Of a stretch of DNA of 64,000 nt, positions 1-13,800 are shown in pieces. The notes beneath the pieces are model-generated. The model was not told where the DNA came from. It did no database searches and worked only from the letters and a program-made list of their open reading frames with translations. The DNA is taken from assembly GCF_032884065.1 (NCBI RefSeq), contig NC_088873.1, positions 40,509,403-40,573,402 of the forward strand, given 5' to 3'. The stretch's first letter is position 1; the number at the start of each line of letters is the position of its first letter. This DNA is from Artemia franciscana. Its lineage: Eukaryota; Arthropoda; Branchiopoda; Anostraca; Artemiidae. A program made the translations under genes and the position numbers.

Positions 1-297
1 TTCTGGTTCTGCTGAATTTATTGGAAAGTTTTACTGGATAAGAAGGGGTTAAGACCCCGTATATTATCGTCTGTGAACTGCTTGGGCCTTTGGATCTAAG
101 GTGTAGTATCTCTTCAAGAAGGTGACAAAAATCCTACCTCACATTTCCACACACTTTCTAGAGTTTTACTGGATATTTACCCAGCTTATCAGTGAGCAGA
201 AGGGATAGGTGATGGAAAGGAGTTTCAGAATTTCCTTGAAAAGTTACACTAAAAAAAATTAATGTGATTTGGTTGTTTTTTATTCAAGCATTTATAG
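1..297. other. unassigned sequence, presumed MTG1 intron
   Basis: I see no convincing gene or repeat here. By position it should be intron of the + strand MTG1 gene, whose first visible exon starts at 2657. Confidence 0.3.
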
Positions 298-451
298 GTA
301 AAAGTGTAATTGAATTACAAAGCATGTTCTTTGGTCCTCCTCAGTTAGGGTTTCCATTTGATGAGCATTTTTTGTGTTTGGATGATCTGGCTTGTGAGGA
401 TATGTCCAAGGTATCACTATCTTCATTGTCTCACATCAAAAGTGATATCTG
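298..451 (+). other. unrecognised open segment bounded by AG and GTAAGT
   Basis: A 154-base stretch follows TTATAG and ends before GTAAGT. It is open through about 51 codons in one frame (contains GKSVIELQSMFFGPP). I do not recognise the peptide. Read this way it ends with two bases of a codon, while the next MTG1 exon starts in phase 0, so it does not join that exon directly. It could be an alternative exon, an exon of a nested gene, or chance. Confidence 0.15.
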
Positions 452-479
452 GTAAGTCCGCGCAGGCACGAATCTCGCC

Positions 480-1765
480 CTTGCTGATATTATCTCTCCA
501 GATGAATCTTAGAATTTGACAAAGACAATTTTTCTCGAAAGCAGTAATGTGGTTCTCCTATTCAGCAGTTAATTTTATGTATTTCTTAGAGAAACTCAGA
601 ATAAACATAACATAGCTCTGGAAGAGTCTGAGTTTTAGCTTCTGAGAGTATACTATGGATTCCCAGACTCGTAAAAGTCTCTGAATTGCTGCGTTTTCTA
701 GGGCTATTCAGGTGTGTAGTTCTTTTTCAGAGTTACCACTGCAAGCTACTGTACTTCTTAAGTACTTGAAGCCTTTCGCCTGTTTGGTGTCTTCGTTTCC
801 TAGTTAGATACCTATGGATGAACTGCCAATTGACATAACTTTAGTCTTTGGTATGTAATTTAAACCGTTCAGCTTTCTTAGAGAGTTTGTTCAGGTATTT
901 CTGAAACTACTTTTTATCGGTTTCTATGAGCCCAACATCGCTCCTTTAAATCTGTGTCTTGAACAAGCTTTCCAGTAATTTGGATTCCACGTCTATTTAT
1001 CGGTCTAAAGCTGTGGTCTACAACTAGGACGAAGAGAAGAGGTGACAGACACGCCTTGCTTGACACCAGTCATGACTTTGAAGAAGCCAGCGCTTCTGTC
1101 AGAGGCTTTAACACTGCATTTTGTTTCTTAGTTCATGGCAACTATTAGATGAGCTAGTTTCTTGGGAATACCGAAGAACTGTAGTATCTACAAACATTAT
1201 CTCCATTTGTAGATTCATTCAGTATCGTGCGGAGAGTAAGTAAAAATAAGGTCGGCATAGGATAATTTTTTCTGGAATCCATGTTGTTTTTTACGCAAGT
1301 GAAGATCTAGTGTAATTTGGAGTCTTCCTAGTATTATTGTCGAGATGAGCTTAGCCGAGATTGACAGAAGATGGATACTTCTGTAGTTGTCCTATTCTTT
1401 TGCATTTCCTTATAGTTCGACTATAGTCCCTGTTGTCCATTCTTTAGGGAGCCTTTTGCTCTGCCACAAGAGTAAGAAGAAGGATATCTAGATGACAAGG
1501 TGCGTTGCAGGTTGGACCAGATCGTTTCTGCTGAATCAAGGTCTGTATGATGGGCCTTCGCTTTTCCCCCTTTTTTAGCTGCTGAAATTATCTCGTCGGC
1601 TGCCGACTTATCATCACTTGTACAAAGATTGAAGAGAGGCTGATCTGGTATATCAGGCGGAGCTACAGGTGTATAGTGATTTAAAAGAATTTCAAAACAA
1701 CTAGCCCATCGTTCATTTTTGTTCCTCCACGTCTTTCAGGAGCCTCTCTTCTTCATCTTATACTA
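480..1765 (-). pseudogene. RTE-like non-LTR retrotransposon reverse transcriptase, decayed
   Basis: Read on the minus strand from about 1715 down, frame-shifted pieces follow the order of an RTE-type reverse transcriptase. First comes a linker resembling ERWASCFEILLNHYTP, then a stretch like W-G-IVxL...NYRSIHLLS, then a finger/palm segment ending QHGFQKKLSYADLIF. TGVKQG lies near 1052-1070, and downstream come KTKVMSIG, a FKYLRS (usual FKYLGS) segment and a C-terminal FEKNCLCQILRFIW block. Stop codons and frameshifts are frequent and the FADD-type catalytic box is garbled, so it cannot encode an enzyme. The endonuclease is not visible. Family placement rests on motif order; RTE versus a related clade is inferred. 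Confidence 0.75.
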
Positions 1766-2656
1766 TTCGTCATCCTTTACGTTGCCCCGCTCCTATATTT
1801 TAAAAATACATTTACCCCCCCCCCAACATTTTTGTATTGGCACCGCTGGACGGAGTTTCTTTTTTCTGGTTTATAGTTCATACATTAAGCTTTTTTTTTC
1901 TTTTTTTTTTGCTCTAGAGTTTAAATGCTGAAATTTTTATAAAGACATTTCTGGAAGGACTAAATTATTCCCGAGAAAGTCCACTCGGGTTAAAATATGT
2001 GATAAATCAAGGGATTGTTATTTAACCCTATACGTAACCACCCATCTCCCCTGAAGGGCCATAGGCATAGATGCCTTTAGGGGAGGGGCATCTATGCCAA
2101 ACCTCCAAGAGTTACTCTTGGAGATTATTTTAAAGTAGAGAGAGCATTGTATCGACGCTATTCGGCAAAATATAACATTTCTGGCATATTAGCCTTTTTC
2201 AGTCACCCCTCCCTCTCTGTAAAAATTTCTAGAAATACCCATGGCATGGTGGCCATCTACATGTTATACCATTAAATCCACCACTGAAAAACAATAAAAA
2301 TGATGCAGAACATTTTTTATTACATTTATTTTTACGATATTAACGATTTTGTTATAGAAGTGTTTTTAAATGGTGTTTTTCTTCGCTTTAATTGTTTTGT
2401 TCAGTTGTTTAATTCAATTTTTAATCGTTTTTGTATTATCTTTGCTTTTTTTGTGGCCACGACCCTGGGGTTTTTTTTGGTATCAAATATGCTATACTAT
2501 AATATTGCAAAATTGTTTGGTTTTTCTATCAATTCTTTTTTACTCTTATGCTACAAACAGGTAACCTCCTTAAATCTTTAAATGTCTTAAATATCAGAAG
2601 GACTTCAAATTTCAGTAACCAAGTGTTGCAACGTGCTTGAATCGTTTTCCTTCCAG
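1766..2656. other. MTG1 intron sequence without a gene
   Basis: AT-rich intron sequence with a C run near 1816-1825 and T runs. A short near-perfect palindrome sits at about 2104-2122 (CTCCAAGAG...CTCTTGGAG), beside inverted copies of GGCATAGATGCC at about 2063-2098. The hydrophobic open frames at 2300-2581 look like low-complexity T-rich sequence. The last bases are the pyrimidine tract and CAG acceptor of the next exon. Confidence 0.4.
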
Positions 2657-2810
2657 ATCCTTCCGACGCTTCAGAAACTTCTAAAAAGAAAGCTGTCTAT
2701 ATCTGTAGAAACAGGAAGAACATCAGATATTAATCTAATGATTGTTGGAATACCAAATGTTGGAAAATCATCGCTGATCAATATGCTTCGAGCTAAGCAT
2801 CTTAGTAAAG
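2657..2810 (+). CDS. MTG1: MTG1 internal exon carrying G1 (P-loop), mitochondrial ribosome-associated GTPase 1
   Basis: This is the first visible exon of an MTG1 gene. MTG1 is a YlqF/RbgA-type circularly permuted GTPase that helps assemble the large mitochondrial ribosomal subunit at the inner membrane (family knowledge). The exon follows TTCCTTCCAG and ends before GTACAA. It is 154 bases, starting in phase 0 and ending with one base of a glycine codon. It encodes a helical stretch (ILPTLQKLLKRK) and then the Walker A/G1 motif GIPNVGKSS followed by LINMLRAKHLSKG. In this family G4 and G5 precede G1, so they must lie in exons left of the window. The following intron is 7.9 kb and full of nested transposons. 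Assignment rests on the five phase-matched exons together. Confidence 0.92.
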
Positions 2811-2959
2811 GTACAAAATTTTAATATTTCTTTCATATTTCTATTAAAATTATGAATAACCGGTAGGGCAAGAATAAAAATTGGGGAGAAAATTTTGAAA
2901 AAATTATCGATAGCGTGTTTGTGGAGGAGCTGGGATTTATGAATTTCACAGCCTAGTGG

Positions 2960-3255
2960 GGGAAAGTCCTTCCTATTGTGCATCTTAACGTACAGGGACT
3001 AAATTCTTCATTTGATGATATTGAGCTGTTATGTAGGACGAATTTTCGTCCTGCAGTAATTGGCCTATTTGAAGTATTTTTAGGAATGAGAACCATCTGC
3101 TTATGGATATTCCTGGATGTACGTCTATGTTTTTGTACCGAAAGACGGCAAAAAACGGGGGACTCGGATTTTTTATTTTGATTGATTATTTTTAGAAATT
3201 AAAATTAATACTGGCGAAAAAATAATTTTTGGTGAAATTTATAGATCTCTAAGCG
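2960..3255 (+). pseudogene. CR1/jockey-like retrotransposon endonuclease fragment
   Basis: The + strand reads HLNVQGLNSSFDDIELL and then PAVIGLFE, the usual start of an APE-type endonuclease of CR1/jockey-class elements (HLNVxGLxSxxxEL...PxVIxLxET). It continues to a GGLGFFI-like segment with frameshifts. It is the 5' part of the element whose reverse transcriptase resumes at about 6301, and it also forms one arm of an inverted repeat around the T79 tract. Confidence 0.65.
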
Positions 3256-3265
3256 GATCTACGGC

Positions 3266-3266
<1 letters not shown>

Positions 3267-3345
<79 letters not shown>
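3267..3345. repeat. poly(T) tract, 79 bases
   Basis: An uninterrupted run of T at the centre of an inverted repeat. The flanks (about 3040-3255 and 3360-3545) are diverged inverted copies of the same endonuclease segment. Confidence 0.97.
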
Positions 3346-3347
<2 letters not shown>

Positions 3348-3359
3348 CTTGGAAGAAGC

Positions 3360-3545
3360 TCTTTTGAAAATTCGAAAAAAATCTAAAAATAATCATTCAA
3401 AATAAAAAATCCGAGTCCCCCCTTTTTTACTGTCTTTCGGTTCAAAAACATAGCAAGGAAAATTCATAAGCAGCTGATTCTCATTGCTCAAAAATGTTTT
3501 ACGTAGGCCAATTACTGCAGGACGAGAATATTTAATTATAGGATA
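3360..3545 (-). pseudogene. inverted copy of the retrotransposon endonuclease fragment
   Basis: On the minus strand this repeats the segment at 3040-3255, including CGTCCTGCAGTAATTGGCCT, a GGGGGGACTCGGATTTTT block and the following A/T-rich stretch. The two copies differ at many positions and by small indels, so this is an old inverted duplication or two insertions meeting head to head at the poly(T). Confidence 0.7.
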
Positions 3546-3559
3546 TTTAGGAAATCATA

Positions 3560-6300
3560 GGATATAGCAGGGCTTCTTAAACTTTTTTATATAGCGACCC
3601 CCTTCAAGCTGAGGAAATTTTAAACGACCCCCTCCTCCATATAATGAAATATATATTAACCGTAGATGTAGATGTAATATCGCACTATTTTACAATGTAA
3701 ATAAAATAAGGATTAAAGAATACGTACCCAATCATTTCACATATATATAATTGGAAACGTTGACGGGATATCGGTCGTAATAAAACACAATAAATAGAAT
3801 GACATAAAACTATATATATATATATATTTATTCAATAGAAAAAATAAACTTTTGTAACAATTTTTTTTATAAGAAAACATAAAACTATATGTATATATTC
3901 AATAGAAAAAGTAAACTTTTGTAACAAGTTTTTTAATAAAAACATATTATTAACATCAAACAATATTAATGTGACGGATGTGATTGTTTATTTTTACACA
4001 AATAATTAAATCTAGGCTCAATTTGAGTTAGTGCAGATCGTAATAAATTTTCAACGTTTATTAAAGTTGAACAGTATTTTGATTTTATGTAAGTTAATGT
4101 AGAAAAGGCTGATCCACATAAATATGTTTTACAAAATGGCAGTAATTTGTTCATTGCCATTTCCGATAGTATTGCCATTTCCGATAGTAGGGGATATTCT
4201 GATTTGATTTCTATCCAAAATTCATGCACAGGCACTTGAGAAAATCTGAGTCGCAAGGTAGTATCACTTGTTAATTCGGCAAATTCTTCCTGTGCTTTTA
4301 AGTTTAAATAATCAATTTCTTCCATTTCAACTGAAAATGGATTGCAAATCCATTGTTGTGTATCGATATCATTGGGAAAATACCTATGCATGTAAACTTC
4401 CATATCCTTCAAATGATTAACTATAATTTTTGTTATAGGAGTATCTTTTTTTGAAATATTGTTACTAATTATATACTCTTCAGTAAATGGAAACATTTCG
4501 AGCGAGCCTTAAGTTTATTTTTTAACATAAACATATTAAGGCAGACTCCCTGTATTGATAAATTCATATAATTGATTTTATCAAAAATATCTGCCAAAAA
4601 GCACAGCTTGAGAAGCCATAAATTATCGTGAAAATAATCGGCCAAATTAGAATTTTGCTCTGTTAGAAATATAAGAACTTCATCTTTTAAAGTTAATAAT
4701 CGTTTCAAACTTCGACCTCTTGATAGCCACCTAACTTCAGCATGTAGCAATAATATTAGCAATATAACAAACTATTAAGTGCTCGACTTTTAATAAAGTT
4801 AATGATTTTGACTGCATCAAAAAACACAGTGTTTAATTCTGGTGCAGTTTTTTTTAACAACAAGTGCCTCTCGGTGAATCGTACAATGTGTAAATGTAAT
4901 ATGATCATTTCCAGCTTTAACAAATGCTGTAAAACCAAGATCTTGTCCGGTCATTGCTGCAGCACCGTCCGTGCACACACCAACACAATTTTTCCAATTT
5001 AATCCTTCTTTTTCGAAAAACTCATTTACTTTTTTATAATATATCTTTTCCACGAGTATGACTTTCTAGAGGACGACAAAACAGTATATCTTCATGAATG
5101 CTTCCCTCATAAATATATCTAAAAGTAACAACTGTGCCATTTTTGAAATGTCTGTCGACTCGTCCAGTTGTATTGCAAACTTTGAGCTGTCTTTAAGCCT
5201 CATAAGAAGCTGTTGAAATTGATCATTGCTAATGTCTGAAATTCTTTTGGACGCAGTGTCATTTGGTAATGGAATTTTACTCATTTCAGCAGCATACTGC
5301 TTTCCATGAACAATTTCAGACATTCTTATAGCTGTAGGTAGTAAAAGTTGCTCTCCAATAGTAAAAGGCTCTTTCGTTTTTGCTATCAAATACGAAACTT
5401 CATACGATGCCAATAGATATTTATCATTCAAAGTAACATACTTCTCCAAAGTGTTCTTTTCTTTATTTGATGTTTGCAAAAGATGCTCAAAATATTCTAT
5501 CGGCTTTTTTGATAACGTTGCATGTTAAGTATTCAAATGATGTTGCAGTTTTGACGGTTTCATGCTTTCTGCAGCCAAAACTTCTTTGCATATTAAGCAC
5601 ACTGGTTGTTCTTCATTGTTGTGAGAAGAGCATGTGAAGCCATATTGCAAATATGATTCGTCATATTTTCTTTTTTTGTTTTGCTAGAAGTCGGATTTGA
5701 AGCACTGCAACTTGGTTGTGACGGCGTGGCAGACTTATTATTTGGAATTTTAATTAGCCATTTATCCATGATGGTTAAACAATTAAACAAAATGTAGCTG
5801 AACTTTAACGTAATAATTAAAAACACCGACTGAAAATTACACAGTAAATGCACACGTGTCACTACTAAGACAAAGTTGAGTCCAAACTGAAGTACAAACA
5901 GTATGTGTAAGCTGTAAGGCGACGCGGCGTCTGGGTACTTATAATCACTAAGTTATCTTGCAAACACTAACGCCGGCGGCCAGACATCAATGTCGAAGGT
6001 TCAGTTGAAAATCGAGGAGCGCGTTGTATTTATTATTTTAAATGCCACTTCCATATTTTCATTTATAGGCCCTGCATAACAGTTTTGCATTGCCACTTTT
6101 TTTGAAAAAAAGTTATAATAAAACTACAATAGTATTTTGTATGATTTTTATTTGTATTTATATTTGTACGTAGTGTATATACTAATTTTAAAATTTTATT
6201 TATAATAATTGAAAAGTATCAGATCTTTGCGACCCCTTTCAGTAGTCTCGCGACCCCCCTGAGGGTCGCGACCCACAGTTTAAGAAGCCCTGGGATATAG
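3560..6300. mobile_element. hAT transposon with perfect 8-bp target-site duplication
   Basis: The element runs from 3568 to 6292 (2725 bases). The left end begins CAGGGCTTCTTAAACT and the right end finishes AGTTTAAGAAGCCCTG, a 16-bp terminal inverted repeat that extends imperfectly through sequences related to GCGACCCCC. The 8 bases before the left end (3560-3567) and after the right end (6293-6300) are both GGATATAG. Eight-base duplications and CAGGG-type ends are diagnostic of hAT elements. It carries a minus-strand transposase pseudogene and is inserted into the CR1/jockey-like retrotransposon around it. Confidence 0.95.
3966..5769 (-). pseudogene. hAT transposase, ZBED5/SCAND3-like, broken by frameshifts
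   Basis: The likely start at 5769 reads MDKWLIK. A BED-type zinc finger follows in a shifted frame (YDESYLQYGF, then CLICKEVL and the His-containing KLQHHLNT). Next come an N-terminal hAT region (ASYEVSYLIAKTKEPFTIGE), the catalytic-domain start (FAIQLDESTDIS, the usual first acidic residue), GVCTDGAAAMTG (second acidic residue), HAEVRWLSRG, and a C-terminal dimerisation region ending LPFCKTYLCGSAFSTL. This order matches the ZBED5/SCAND3 branch. At least three frame breaks (near 5650, 5060 and 4760) and an in-frame stop near 5526 prevent translation. A small direct repeat duplicates the residues SEMAILSEMA near 4160-4190. The gene fills the element, as expected for an autonomous copy that recently lost function. 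Confidence 0.9.
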
Positions 6301-7950
6301 GATATAAGTTTTGTTATTTTTGCAAAAGTAATTTTTTGGAACGTTGTCTAAAATCTCCGACTAGTTGGTCTGAAAGATCAACACCTATAGCCCCGTGGAC
6401 AACAAATAAATTTCTACCGTTAATAAAAAGAAAGTAATATCTCTTGAAAGCTTATAAGAAAAGACCAAGCAACGAACATTTAATGGAAATATGCTAAAAT
6501 CACTGACACGCAAAGCTAAAGTGGCATATTTTACCAGGAGACTTGTAGATTCTGGAAATAATGTTAAGAAGATATGGCATGGGATAAAAGAGGCTACACG
6601 AAAATCAACAAAACCACTAGGTTGCCCCAAATCTCTGAAAATGGATGATAGGGTGAATACAGATGAAGACGAAGTTCGACATTAGCTGATGAAATTTTTG
6701 TTGAGGTGAAAAAAAACAACAGCGGAACGTGTGCCTGCTTCTTCTAAAGTGCAGTCTTGGAAACAGTTTCTTGGTCCTCCGTGCTCTAAATCAATGGTTG
6801 TCGAGCCAGTCACAGAGCAGGAATTGGAGAAAATAATTTTAATCCTCAAGAATTCTTCTGCCGGTTTCAACCAAGTTCCTACTAAAGTCAATAAGTTCGT
6901 TCTTCCATCAATTACAAAGCTACTTTGTCATTTGGTTAATAAGTCATTGCAATTAGGAGTTTGGAATGCGACTTAAGTTGGCACGAGTGATATCTCCTTT
7001 TGAATTAGGTGACTGTGGCCAATCTCTCCTATCCGTCTTTTCTAAAATATTTGAAAAACCAGTGCTGAAGTAACTAATGAGTTACCTCGACGCTAAACAG
7101 CTTTTTCATAAATATCAATTTGGATTTCGTGCAAAATATTCAACGGAACATGCCTGCAATTGGCTTTTGAGTTCATACGGTAGTCATTGGATTCTGGTCT
7201 CACACCAGCAGCCATTTCCCTCGATGTTAGGAAGCTTTCGACAGTCTGACCCACGAGATCCTTATTGATAAGCTGTCTCGTCACGGAGTTCGTGAGGAGC
7301 AAGTGTCATGGTTTTCTTCATACCTCACTAGCCGTTCTATCGCTACTGAAGATTCAGACGACCAAGCTCCAGTTAATTATGGAGTGCCTCAAGGCTCAAT
7401 TCTTAGGCCTTCACTATTCCTCGTCTACGTTAATGACCTCTATCGGCTTTTTACTACCACGACACCAAATCTCTGCTGTGGATTATGTCATAAATATGAT
7501 TCCCGAATCGCACCAATAGCTGCATCCAATAAACATGAAGAATTAATCGCATTCGCTGATGACAGTACGTTACGTGCATTGGTGATAGATGAAAAATCCC
7601 TTACGCATTTTTCCTTTTTCTATTCTCTGTCTTTTATATTTCTCTTATTTACTAGAGTCAGTCCAAAAACGGGCAACCAGGATCATCCTGAGTAATAGAG
7701 AAATTTCTTACCATGATGCCCTAGCAACCCTTGAACTCCAAAGTTTGGAACTCCGTTTGTGTGACGGAAAAATGCAGCTTTGGCAAAATGCTGCTGTCTA
7801 ACACTCCTCATCGTGACATTTTACCTCTGGAAGCCCCGACAGTCAGCCGTACGAGACAGAAGCTAAAACTTGTGCATGTGCGTGCTTGACAAACTGCTAC
7901 CGGAACTCTTTCGTCCCTTTTTTACGTCATCATGTAATAGTGCATAATAA
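6301..7950 (+). pseudogene. CR1/jockey-like reverse transcriptase, decayed and internally deleted
   Basis: This continues the retrotransposon on the right of the hAT insertion. Pieces in order: a linker (RKAKVAYFTRRLVDSGNNVKK, about 6510-6570), an RT start (VEPVTEQELEKII...SSAGFNQVPTKV, 6800-6890), palm segments, VSWFSSYLTSR (7305-7335), GVPQGS (7381-7398, motif B) and FADDST (7552-7570, catalytic). After the catalytic box the frame jumps straight to VQKRATRII (7661-7690), a C-terminal motif, so roughly the thumb region is missing. Stops and shifts occur throughout. The 3' end appears to run directly into a (CT)n array. Confidence 0.8.
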
Positions 7951-8009
7951 CATGTTTTGTATTTCAACATCAAATTAGTCATTTGAGCTACGATTGTTGT
8001 ATTAAATAA

Positions 8010-10747
<2,738 letters not shown>

Positions 10748-10906
10748 GCAATGCTGCACCCGTAGGAGCTGTTGCTGGAATCACCAGAAGTCTTCAAGAA
10801 AAAGTCAAAATTTGCGAAAATCCAAAAATATATTTACTTGATACTCCTGGTATTATGATCCCTGCAATTAAAGATGCGGAAACTGGGATGAAACTAGCAG
10901 CGTGTG
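10748..10906 (+). CDS. MTG1: MTG1 internal exon with G2 and G3 motifs
   Basis: The exon follows TTTTTTTAG and precedes GTATTT. It is 159 bases, so it keeps phase 1 on both sides. Joined to the previous exon it reads KHLSKG-NAAPVG, then AGITRS (G2 threonine) and YLLDTPGIM (G3, DTPG), ending ETGMKLAAC. Order and spacing match the MTG1/YlqF family. The next intron is 12.5 kb and holds the Polinton and two Helitrons. Confidence 0.95.
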
Positions 10907-11441
10907 GTATTTTATTTTTATTTGTTTTCATCTTCCTCGTCTTAGATACGATATTTATTTATTTTTAATTTATATCACAAGCCCTTAACGGCCAAATTCG
11001 AATTCAGAATTTTCTATAACCTTTAAAATCATACCTTTGTCTGGTTTTTTAAATTTCTTTTAAGATCGGATGCTTTAGAAACAAAACGCTTAATTGCCAA
11101 TAGATCAACCATTTCACATTTAGAAACAATAATGATAACGATTTTCTTTCTATATTTAGCTGTAACACATTTCATTGCTTTAATTGTGTATTCCATTCCA
11201 ATGTCTAAATCTTCTTTCCCAATAATTTGATAATATTTATTTTCCATTTTCATTTCGTTTAAAAGTTTCTCCTTTTATTAGTAAATAATTTCATTAAACA
11301 AATTTCTAAATCGAAAATAATTTATATATTAACATATAATTTACTATCAATGACCTCCATGATTGCTTTTCTTTCTTAAAATATAACGCAGTAAGTGGTA
11401 TACGGATTAGCAGGTACTTGATCTAATAAAAGTTTAATTTT

Positions 11442-12094
11442 CTATAGCAGCAGTTGATCCACTTCGACAAATATTCGATTCATTCTTTGAAACATCAAAA
11501 AAAAAAAAAAAAATAATGGATATACTGTTTTAAAATCATTGTAACTTACAATTGTTCCACTATCAACATTTTTATGTTTATATCCTAATTGTAAAAATGA
11601 TTGATAGGCGTTAAAATAATCTTCATTAGCATCACTGAAATCACATCTAGAATCTTCTTGTGGATACATTCATTATAGTTATTACTTAGTTCAGCTTCAT
11701 ATTCAAATCCTAAAATAAAACATAAATCACTGATAAACCAAAATTTATAATTCTCTTTCAAAATCATAACAAATTTCATTGTTGCTATATTGGATGATAT
11801 ACTGATTGGGCATCGATCTAGTGATGAATTGAAATGAAGAGCTAAGAATTAATTTAAACCCTCTTCATCATACAACCCATTGGGTATAACAACGTTAACC
11901 CATTCATCCTTGTTTGTTCCCCTGTGTTCAAACGTATTGTTTTTAAATTGATCTCTAATGTTAAACCATGAATACCATAGTCTACGTTGAGTTAAAGCTA
12001 TTTCATAATCAATATTTCGATCCAACGTGATCGGATTACTTGTATAAGACTGTTCGATTTCACCTTTGTTACCACCAATAATAATCAATAACAT
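11442..12094 (-). pseudogene. Polinton structural-type protein, fragmented
   Basis: Three minus-strand pieces in different frames follow one another. The first (12094-11849) reads TLDRNIDYEIALTQRRLWYSWFNI and then WVNVVIPNGLYDEEGLN. The second (11779-11585) has FWFISDLCFILGFEYEAELS. The third (11669-11442) has DYFNAYQSFLQLGY, GTIVSYNDFKTVYPL and then a homopolymer-disrupted end. Proteins with YEIAL...YSxxNI, IPxGxYxxxDIN and LGF motifs recur in arthropod Maverick elements, where they are thought to be virion structural proteins. I cannot tell which capsid protein this is. Several frameshifts, one at an A17 tract near 11499-11515, inactivate it. Confidence 0.55.
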
Positions 12095-12161
12095 TAAATA
12101 GCAAAGTATTTTTCATCTTAAACTTAAAATTCTGAGATAGTTGTTGTAAATGGTATTATAG

Positions 12162-12299
12162 TTATTTTTTAATAATTTTACTTCTGAATAATAAATCGAG
12201 CAGGTCAATAGCTTCGTTTCTCATTTCATCGGATGTATTTCCAGCAGCTCTGCTACCTAGCAAACTATTTAACTTTTCGATCATATCATTTGCGCTCAT
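12162..12299 (-). CDS. small Polinton ORF, 45 codons
   Basis: The frame starts MSANDMIEKLNSLLG, contains RAAGNTSDEMRNEAI and ends LLFRSKIIKK. Upstream in-frame sequence (NFDVIKPQQGTEIN) suggests it is the C-terminal part of a longer product. It resembles the short helical proteins found next to the integrase in arthropod Polintons (from memory of the family). Function unknown. Confidence 0.35.
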   Translation of the reverse strand: MSANDMIEKLNSLLGSRAAGNTSDEMRNEAIDLLDLLFRSKIIKK

Positions 12300-12696
12300 G
12301 TTAATCTCAGTTCCTTGCTGAGGTTTTATAACATCAAAATTATCTTTAATAGCTTTTGACCTTCTTTTGTAGATTTTTACGAACTGAGGCTCGATTCACT
12401 AGATTTCACACCTTTCATCTTGCATTCCTATCTTTAGTTAAGTGTTCCTGATTCATTTATTGCCTCTTTTAAATATTAATAATTTTCTAAATAAAATCTA
12501 GGCATTTCAAAATAGAATCCCTTAGGGTCATAGTCCTTGTGGATTTCTCTCAATAGTAATTTCATCTATCCTGGAATCGACATTAGCAATGAAACTTGGT
12601 TTATTTGGGGCTAAAATTGCTTGACTTGAATGAGCTTGATTGCTTGCTTGCTTGAAAACTTGATGCGTTGCTTAAAGGTTGATCCAGTCGTTTAAA

Positions 12697-12906
12697 TCAT
12701 CTTCTTAAATTAGTGTCATTTCCATGAAATTTATCAATAATCATATTTTTGTTTTTATTTCCTGCTTCAGCGATTAGAGCAACCATCTTTTCAGCATAGT
12801 CACGAAATCCAGCTTGCTCTAAGGAACATTTTTGAACTATACTTCTTTGTATCTCTCTACTTTTCACTATAATCGCTAGTAATTTATTCAACTTTTTAGG
12901 ATCCAT
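12697..12906 (-). CDS. small Polinton ORF, 69 codons, unknown function
   Basis: It reads MDPKKLNKLLAIIVKSREI, a helical, lysine-rich protein with no recognised domain. Its start overlaps the integrase stop by 19 bases in another frame, a compact arrangement typical of Polintons. It is intact for 69 codons and may continue in the decayed sequence downstream. Confidence 0.35.
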   Translation of the reverse strand: MDPKKLNKLLAIIVKSREIQRSIVQKCSLEQAGFRDYAEKMVALIAEAGNKNKNMIIDKFHGNDTNLRR

Positions 12907-13800
12907 TTATAGAATGAAAGTGTTTGTTGAATGACTTTCGAGAGTTCTTTTTCGGAAGAACTACCAATAATGAGTTCACCATGTTTATCCGACAGTCCAT
13001 ACGTTATAGGGGTTTTATGTTTCACTGCTGCTATTTGAAACACTTCAAGTGTAATTTGGTAGGTAACCTTTATCAGAAACATCCTTACTTTTATTAATTC
13101 CAACCAAATCACCATCATTGAATTTGTTTGTGGAAGGTTTTTGAACTTCGAGATCTGGAAATAAATTAGTGTACGTCTTGTTTTCATTGTCTTTTTTAAT
13201 CGCTTCTATTAGTTTCATTTTGATGGATCGATTATAATAATTGTTATAATTGTAAACGAAAGAGGGCAGTACTTCTATCCAATGTTCTGTGTTGTTATGA
13301 GTAAAATATTTCAATAATTTCTCTTTGATTAAACCATGTTCTATTAAACCATTCAACAATTTGAACTTTCAATTCACCTTCAGATGAGAACCAATGAATT
13401 TCATAACTCTCAAAAATATTTGAACATTTTTCATAAGAAATTCTTTACCTTTATTTGTTTGTAATTTTTTCGGTTTTCTATTTTTAAATAAATCCGTAAA
13501 ATCGTTAATAATTTCCTTACCCGTTTTATCCTTTAAAGGAATACAACACACATATATACTAAGAAAATCGATGACTATAGGAATGTAATTAAAATTATTA
13601 TTTTCACTTTTATACTGCTGCATATGAACCAAATTTGCTTGACACTGGTCATCGACGCTATGAATGTAAACGTGTCTTAGCTGGATGGTGTAAAGAATAA
13701 CTGTTTGATTTTGAAACACTTCATTGATTTTAGTTTTTGATACAGTAGAACAATGTTCTTTTAATTTTCTACGTAAATCACCAATCTCCGAAAAGTGTGA
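12888..13800 (-). pseudogene. Polinton retrovirus-like integrase, frame-shifted
   Basis: Minus-strand order: a short N-terminal part; then RHVYIHSVDDQCQANLVHM, in which the DD-containing segment begins the rve catalytic core; YIPIVIDFLSIYVCCIPLKD (second acidic region); LQTNKGKEF; and WIEVLPSFVYNYNNYYNRSI, the conserved YNxxxHxSI-type helix. After a shift come FNDGDLVGINKSKDVSDKGYL (an SH3-like C-terminal strand) and HKTPITYGLSDKHGE. This matches the Polinton c-integrase, which inserts the linear element into DNA. At least two frameshifts and substitutions (VDD for the usual ADLVDM context) make it inactive. Confidence 0.85.

Noticed and set aside
2300..2581. Hydrophobic 93-codon frame just upstream of an MTG1 exon
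   Set aside because: T-rich intron sequence gives Phe/Leu/Tyr by composition; no start context or homology, and it lies before the pyrimidine tract of a firm acceptor.
11029..11253. 74-codon minus-strand frame as a further Polinton gene
   Set aside because: It may belong to the element, but I see no motif or neighbour evidence to call it a gene.
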